Below, in pieces: positions 59,422 to 64,000 of a DNA stretch of 64,000 nucleotides; the stretch's first letter is position 1; each line of letters opens with the position of its first letter. The stretch covers positions 1-64,000 of the forward strand of contig CAMOGW010000011.1 in assembly GCA_946614435.1 (NCBI GenBank). The letters run 5' to 3'. The stretch comes from an uncultured Prevotella sp. GTDB taxonomy: Bacteria; Bacteroidota; Bacteroidia; Bacteroidales; Bacteroidaceae. The notes under the pieces were generated by a model. The model was not told the origin of the DNA, searched no databases, and saw nothing but the letters and a program-made list of their open reading frames with translations. Made by a program: the position numbers and the translations under genes.

Positions 59422-60918
59422 ATGAAAACTAAAATCTTATTTGCAATTATGCTCTTCTGTCTCGCCTGCCTCGCTACCGAAACGCAGGCGCAGAAGAAAC
59501 GCGAGTTCCGAGGTGCATGGATCCAGTGTGTCAACTCACAGTTTCAGGGTATAGGCACGGAGAACATGCAGCAGACCCTCAGCTACCAGCTGGACGAGCT
59601 GCAGAAGGACGGCGTGAATGCCATCATCTTTCAGGTGCGACCCGAATGCGACGCACTCTACCGCAGCCACCTGGAGCCGTGGAGCCGATTCCTCACAGGA
59701 CAGCAGGGAATGGCCCCCTACCCCTACTGGGACCCTCTGCAGTGGATGATAGACCAATGCCACAAACGCGGCATGGAGCTCCACGCATGGATCAACCCCT
59801 ATCGCGCCAAGACGAAAGGCACGAACGAGCTGGCCGCCAATCACATCGTAGTCAGACACCCCGAACGATGCTTCGACTACGACGGCATGAAAATCCTGAA
59901 CCCCGGCATTCCCGAGAACCGGGACTACATCTGCAAGGTGGTGCTCGACATCGTGAACCGATACGACGTTGACGGACTACACATCGACGACTACTTCTAT
60001 CCCTACCCCGTGGCCGGACAGGACATACCCGACAATAGGGAGTTCAGAATCTACAGCAACGGCATAAAGGACATAGGCGACTGGCGGCGCTACAACGTGA
60101 ACCTCTTCGTGAAGCAACTCTACGAGACCGTGCACAAGGCCAAGCCCTGGGTGAAGGTGGGCATATCGCCCTTCGGCATCTACCGCAACAAGAAGTCGGC
60201 ACCCATCGGCAGCGAGACCAACGGACTGCAGAACTATGACCAGCTTTATGCCGACGTACTGTTCTGGATCAACAACGGATGGCTGGACTACTGCGTGCCT
60301 CAGCTGTACTGGGAGATAGGCCACAAGGCTGCCGACTACGACACGCTCATCAGATGGTGGAACCAGCACGCATCGGCACGCCCTCTCTTCATAGGCGAGG
60401 ACGTGGAGCGAACGGTGAAGTTCCCCGATCCCAACAATCCCTCACAGCACCAGCTGCCAGCCAAGCACCGGCTGCACCAGCAGATGAAGAACGTGGACGG
60501 AACCGTGCTCTGGTATGCCAAGGCTGTGGTAGATAACCCCGGCAACTATGGCACCGTGCTCCGCACAAGCTACTGGAAGCGCCCCGTGCTGCAGCCCAGC
60601 ATGAAGTTCATAGACAAGACCGCCCCCAAGAGGCCCAAGTCGATAAAGGCCAAATGGACCTCCGACGGCTACATGCTGACATGGGCTGCTCCGAAAGGCA
60701 AGACGTGGAAGAACACAGCCGTGAAATATGCCGTCTATCGCTTTGCCAAGGGCGAGAAGGTGAACATTGAGGATGGTACCAAGCTGCTGGCCGTCACGTC
60801 AGACACGTTCTACAAGCTGCCCTACGAGGACGGCAAGCAGAAATACACTTACGTGGTGACGGCCCTGAACCGTATTCACAACGAAAGCAAAATGGCCAGG
60901 AAGAAAGTAAAACTATAA
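59422..60918 (+). CDS. GHL10-type (DUF187) glycoside hydrolase-like protein, exported
   Basis: The 498-residue protein has a signal peptide (MKTKILFAIMLFCLACLATE, cut near TQAQ) and a GHL10 TIM barrel with REFRGAWIQCVNSQFQG, FQVRPECDALYRSHLEPWSR, HAWINPYRA and HIDDYFYPYP. A fibronectin-like C-terminal part (about 400-498) follows. Such proteins act on peptidoglycan or other glycans in the envelope; the substrate here is not known. It follows the HAD gene by 66 bases. Confidence 0.9.
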   Translation: MKTKILFAIMLFCLACLATETQAQKKREFRGAWIQCVNSQFQGIGTENMQQTLSYQLDELQKDGVNAIIFQVRPECDALYRSHLEPWSRFLTGQQGMAPYPYWDPLQWMIDQCHKRGMELHAWINPYRAKTKGTNELAANHIVVRHPERCFDYDGMKILNPGIPENRDYICKVVLDIVNRYDVDGLHIDDYFYPYPVAGQDIPDNREFRIYSNGIKDIGDWRRYNVNLFVKQLYETVHKAKPWVKVGISPFGIYRNKKSAPIGSETNGLQNYDQLYADVLFWINNGWLDYCVPQLYWEIGHKAADYDTLIRWWNQHASARPLFIGEDVERTVKFPDPNNPSQHQLPAKHRLHQQMKNVDGTVLWYAKAVVDNPGNYGTVLRTSYWKRPVLQPSMKFIDKTAPKRPKSIKAKWTSDGYMLTWAAPKGKTWKNTAVKYAVYRFAKGEKVNIEDGTKLLAVTSDTFYKLPYEDGKQKYTYVVTALNRIHNESKMARKKVKL

Positions 60919-61072
60919 CATTATAAGAACGATAAGATAATTCAAGTTTCGCATGTCTAAGAAGTTTTTTGAGCTTTGAAGTTACTTCAAAACTCCTAAA
61001 CTCCCAAACTCCAATAGGCAAGTGGAACTTGCGAAAGTCAAATAAGATAAAAGTAAAGCCGAAAAAAGAAAA

Positions 61073-62215
61073 ATGACCTCTTTCAAGAAAATAGAGCTCA
61101 CGGACGCACAGGCCGAAGTCTTCACGTTCGACAACGGAACGGAGGTGAAGGAGCATCACGTCATGATTCATGCCGACGGATGCCACCGCACCTTCCTGCA
61201 ACAGCTGAACGCCGTGCTCGACGCATACGACCAACTCATCGAACAGGAACTGAAGGGAAGCACAGCCGTGTTCAAGCGCTACTTCCTGAGCGATGCCTCG
61301 AATCAGGCCGACGACGTGATCATGAGCGACACCAGCGACTGCGCCAAGAGCATCATAGAACAGGCTCCGCTCGACGGGTCGAAGATCGGCCTCTGGGCCT
61401 ATCTGATGACAAACGTGGCCTCGCGACTGCTCCCCAGCGGATTGTGCGAGACGGCACATGGCGACTTCCGCCACCTGTGGAACGCAAGCGCCCATAACAC
61501 AGCCACCAACTCGGAATATCAGACGCGACTGCTGTTCAACGAATACATCATGCAACTGGCGCAGGAAGGCTGCACGCTCAAGGACAACTGCATTCGCACG
61601 TGGCTCTTCGTGAACGACGTGGACGTGAACTACCCGGGCGTGGTGAGAGCACGCAATCAGGTGTTCTTCACCCAAGGGCTCACGCAAGACACCCACTTCA
61701 TTGCCTCGACAGGCATAGGCGGACGGCAACAGGATGCGCAGGTGCTCACGCAGATGGACAACTATGCCGTAGCAGGCATCAGGCGCGAACAGATTCACTA
61801 CCTCTATGCCTCCACTCACCTCAATCGGACGAGCGACTACGGCGTGAGCTTTGAGCGCGGAACCTACATAGACTATGCTGACCGCCGACAGGTGTTCATA
61901 TCGGGCACGGCCAGCATCAACAACAAGGGACTGATAGAGCATCCCAAGGACATCGTGAAGCAGACCCGCCGCATGTGGGAGAACGTGGGCGCACTCTTGA
62001 ACGAAGCCGAATGCTCGTTTGAAGACGTGGGACTCATGATTGTATATCTGCGCGACGTGGCTGACTTCCAGCTGGTGAGCGAGCTCTACGAAGAGCGTTT
62101 CCCCAATACGCCCCGCATCATCGTCCATGCCCCCGTGTGCCGCTCAGGATGGCTCATCGAGATGGAGTGCATGGCTGTAAAAGAACAGCACTTGGAAAGC
62201 GTACCCGCTTTCTAA
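61073..62215 (+). CDS. Chorismatase/RidA-like fold protein
   Basis: The 380-residue protein has two RidA/YjgF-like halves. The middle reads IRTWLFVNDVDVNYPGVVRA then RNQVFF, which resembles chorismatases of the FkbO/Hyg5/XanB2 type, where Arg residues bind chorismate. The C-terminal half (about 270-370) is Rid-like, with QVFISGTASINNKGLIEHP and RIIVHAPVCRSGWLIEME. Without alignment I cannot tell whether active-site residues are kept. The gene lies after a 154-base spacer with a 17-base palindrome and is followed by a terminator. Confidence 0.75.
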   Translation: MTSFKKIELTDAQAEVFTFDNGTEVKEHHVMIHADGCHRTFLQQLNAVLDAYDQLIEQELKGSTAVFKRYFLSDASNQADDVIMSDTSDCAKSIIEQAPLDGSKIGLWAYLMTNVASRLLPSGLCETAHGDFRHLWNASAHNTATNSEYQTRLLFNEYIMQLAQEGCTLKDNCIRTWLFVNDVDVNYPGVVRARNQVFFTQGLTQDTHFIASTGIGGRQQDAQVLTQMDNYAVAGIRREQIHYLYASTHLNRTSDYGVSFERGTYIDYADRRQVFISGTASINNKGLIEHPKDIVKQTRRMWENVGALLNEAECSFEDVGLMIVYLRDVADFQLVSELYEERFPNTPRIIVHAPVCRSGWLIEMECMAVKEQHLESVPAF

Positions 62216-62227
62216 GTGCTGATTTTT
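62187..62227 (+). terminator. Terminator overlapping the end of the chorismatase-like gene
   Basis: AGCACTTGGAAAGC (62187-62200) and GCTTTCTAAGTGCT (62207-62220) match at 13 of 14 positions, followed by GATTTTTG. The stop codon lies inside the right arm. Confidence 0.85.
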
Positions 62228-62295
62228 GTTCCCCTCAAATTCGGAAAATGACCGAAGCTCCGCCAAATGGTTTTAACAGAGCGCTCCAAACTTTT

Positions 62296-62982
62296 CTATC
62301 GTAGCTCTGCCAAACGGTTCTTATAAGCTTTGCGCAATCGGCGGACGGCACGGTTGCGAATCTGCCGAACGCGCTCCCTCTTCAGGTGCATGTCCTCGGC
62401 TATCTCGGCCATCGTCAGATGTTCCTGTTCTATGCCGTAATAGGCCGTAACCACCTGGTGCTCACGCTCGGTAAGCGAATGCAGGGCATACTCTACGGCA
62501 TCGGCAATGGCCGAATCATACACACGCACGTCGGCCATAGGCGAGTTGGCATCGGTCAGCACAGACAGCAGACTCACATTGGCCCTGTTGCCCAACGGGG
62601 CATCGACCGAACGCGAGAGCCCGTCCTTGGTGTTCTCCACACGCAGCTCGGCACTCTCCAGCTTCAGGGCTTTCTCTATCTGCTGGCGAATGAAGACCAC
62701 GGCATAATTCACGAAACGCAGACCGCGCTCGCCGTCATACTTCCGGGCAGCCTTCATCAGCCCCATATTCCCTTCACTCACAAGGTCGTCCATTGACAGT
62801 CCTTTGCCCTGATAGCCTCGGGCTATCGTCACCACAAAACGGAGATTAGCCTGAATCAGCTTGTTCAGCGCCCGCTCGTCACCTGCCTTGATGCGTGCTG
62901 ACAAGCGGCGCTCCTCTTCTTCTGAGAGCAACGACTCGCGACCTATCTCATCCAAATAAATGTTCAGCGTATTGTCAATCAT
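62296..62982 (-). CDS. Short sigma-70 family RNA polymerase sigma factor
   Basis: From the ATG at 62982 the protein has 228 residues and starts MIDNTLNIYLDEIGRESLLS (region 1.2), with region 2 (DDLVSEGNMGLMKAARKYDG, RFVNYAVVFIRQQI) and region 4 (LTMAEIAEDMHLKRERVRQI). Region 3 is short. It lacks region 1.1 and is smaller than the housekeeping Bacteroides sigma (about 286), so it looks like an alternative group 2/3 sigma. The open frame runs further upstream into the neighbouring gene and is rejected. A TATCTTTG box lies only five bases before the ATG. Confidence 0.9.
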   Translation of the reverse strand: MIDNTLNIYLDEIGRESLLSEEEERRLSARIKAGDERALNKLIQANLRFVVTIARGYQGKGLSMDDLVSEGNMGLMKAARKYDGERGLRFVNYAVVFIRQQIEKALKLESAELRVENTKDGLSRSVDAPLGNRANVSLLSVLTDANSPMADVRVYDSAIADAVEYALHSLTEREHQVVTAYYGIEQEHLTMAEIAEDMHLKRERVRQIRNRAVRRLRKAYKNRLAELR

Positions 62983-62986
62983 GGTG

Positions 62987-62994
62987 CAAAGATA
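62987..62994 (-). promoter_or_regulatory. -7 element directly upstream of the sigma factor ATG
   Basis: TATCTTTG on the minus strand is followed by CACC and the ATG, which would give a transcript with almost no leader. No -33 TTTG is seen. Confidence 0.45.
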
Positions 62995-63032
62995 CAACTT
63001 TTTCCGAAAAAACGATATTTCTTCGGCCTTAT

Positions 63033-63992
63033 TTACTGCATTTTCCGCCTGAAGCGAACCACTAAAGGCAGGTGATCGCTGAAGCCTCCCTTCTGAAAGT
63101 GGGAGCCGTTGAAGCTGCGTTGGGGCTGACTGCCTCCATACAGGGCATCGGTACCTAAGAGGAATCGGGCATCGTTTATATAAGCTGAATCGAGCTGAAG
63201 CACCAGACTTGGCGAGAGCAGCACATGATCGAGCGAGTGCCATTCGCCCCGATAGCGATAGGTTCCCCCTGCTCCGTTGCGCCCTTTCAGCCGTTTGGTC
63301 ACATTCGTGAGCGACTGTTCCTCCAGCCATCTGAGCGCAGGGCTCTCGGCATAGTCGTTAAAGTCGCCTGCCACCAGCACATGAGCCTCGCCTATGCCCG
63401 CCAATGCCTGCTGCAAAGTTTGAGCCACCTGCATCCGGAAGGGGCGTGAACGTCGTTCGCCTCCGTATCGGCTCGGTGCATGAACCACAAAGACGTGAAG
63501 CGTATCGACCGCTTCGGTCACTCCTTTCACATATAATATATCGCGCGTGGGGCGCATGCCCTTCAGCAGTGGCACCTCAATATACTCGTAGCAAAGGGGG
63601 ACAAACGCAGAGGGCTGATAGAGCAAAGCCACATCGATGCCGCGCTGGTCGGGCGAATCGGTCATCAGGTACTCGTAGCCGGCATTCCGCAATAGCGAGC
63701 GCCGGGTAAGGTCATGCAACACGCTGTCGTTCTCCACCTCGCAGAGCGCCACCAAATCGGGCAGAAGCTCTGAACAGGACACGATTTCCTGGGCTATGTG
63801 GTTCAGTTTGTGCCAATACTTCGCCGGAGTCCAATGACGAACTCCCTCAGGCAGGAACTCATGGTCCTGCTTGAGGGAGTCGTGACGGGTATCAAAGAGG
63901 TTCTCGCAATTCAGCTCCACAAACGTGAGCGACTGAGCGTGAAGGCTGCAAAAGGAGAAACTGAAGATGACAAATGTTAAAAAGTGCCGCAT
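63033..63992 (-). CDS. Exported endonuclease/exonuclease/phosphatase family protein
   Basis: The 319-residue protein has a signal peptide (HFLTFVIFSFSFCSLHAQ) and the EEP fold: VELNCENLFD start, CEVENDSVLH, LVAGDFNDYAES (catalytic Asp and Asn), and the terminal GGFSDHLPLVV (Asp-His). These proteins cut phosphodiester bonds in nucleic acids or lipids in the envelope or outside. The substrate is not known. The stop lies 50 bases before the sigma factor start. Confidence 0.92.
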   Translation of the reverse strand: MRHFLTFVIFSFSFCSLHAQSLTFVELNCENLFDTRHDSLKQDHEFLPEGVRHWTPAKYWHKLNHIAQEIVSCSELLPDLVALCEVENDSVLHDLTRRSLLRNAGYEYLMTDSPDQRGIDVALLYQPSAFVPLCYEYIEVPLLKGMRPTRDILYVKGVTEAVDTLHVFVVHAPSRYGGERRSRPFRMQVAQTLQQALAGIGEAHVLVAGDFNDYAESPALRWLEEQSLTNVTKRLKGRNGAGGTYRYRGEWHSLDHVLLSPSLVLQLDSAYINDARFLLGTDALYGGSQPQRSFNGSHFQKGGFSDHLPLVVRFRRKMQ

Positions 63993-64000
63993 CAGCAGAC

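Noticed and set aside
60975..60991. 17-base palindrome TTTGAAGT-T-ACTTCAAA in the spacer before the chorismatase-like gene
   Set aside because: A one-base centre cannot form a useful hairpin loop, and no partner site was seen. It might be an operator but nothing supports it.
62983..63330. In-frame extension of the sigma factor
   Set aside because: The extra residues lie inside the neighbouring phosphodiesterase gene in another frame and have no sigma-like pattern.

Overview
The window looks like a chromosomal segment of a Bacteroidota species, most likely in the Prevotella/Segatella group. Evidence includes promoter elements of the Bacteroidetes type (TTTG, 19-21 bp, TAnnTTTG) before many genes, a serine palmitoyltransferase close to the Bacteroides enzyme, a type IX secretion plug-type protein, a Bacteroidetes-only small protein (DUF4295) beside L28/L33, a FeoB-associated Cys-rich peptide, and a Nudix-type arabinose regulator. 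All identifications come from reading the sequence; no database search was run.

Layout. 0-4 kb: start of a yebC-like gene, pheT, and a rubredoxin/metallo-beta-lactamase operon with two small genes. 4.5-8.4 kb: tatA-tatC followed by a membrane polyferredoxin that looks like a NapH-NapG fusion and a twin-arginine aldo/keto reductase-ferredoxin. 8.4-15.5 kb: two AmpG-like permeases and a 1255-residue glycosyltransferase/DUF4922/SpoIID fusion, preceded by a short DnaJ-like gene. 15.6-20.5 kb: rplU-rpmA with a structured leader, a small membrane protein, a pseudouridine synthase, htpG and a YycJ-like hydrolase. 20.6-26.6 kb: uxuA plus a mannonate-type SDR, a T9SS plug-like protein, and a membrane AraC-type regulator with sensor propellers but no kinase. 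26.8-31.8 kb: tRNA-Pro, a sphingolipid pair (SPT and a lipid kinase), Nudix, tRNA-Cys, patatin, trmD. 31.8-40.6 kb: trpS, a large MscS-type channel, exonuclease and dnaN, a DUF3127 protein with an SSB-like tail, rpmB-rpmG-DUF4295, a CinA-C gene and tsaD.

40.7-48.3 kb is an L-arabinose locus (araA, araD, a Nudix regulator, a sodium symporter, an aldose 1-epimerase lipoprotein) containing two unrecognised genes and no ribulokinase. 48.5-54.8 kb is the clearest accessory region: a HU-like protein, a Toprim protein, a RecA-like ATPase, an iteron-like repeat array, an unknown protein, a D12-class adenine methyltransferase and a NotI-family restriction endonuclease, all on the minus strand, with several inverted repeats. 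54.9-64 kb returns to housekeeping genes: DMP19-like, smpB, metH without its activation domain, HAD, a GHL10 lipoprotein-like hydrolase, a chorismatase-like protein, a short sigma-70 factor and a secreted phosphodiesterase.

The best candidates for something not yet described are the restriction/replication island with its repeats, the four-part glycosyltransferase fusion, the SSB-tailed DUF3127 protein, and a set of intergenic repeats whose periods (11 or 21 bp) match helical turns.
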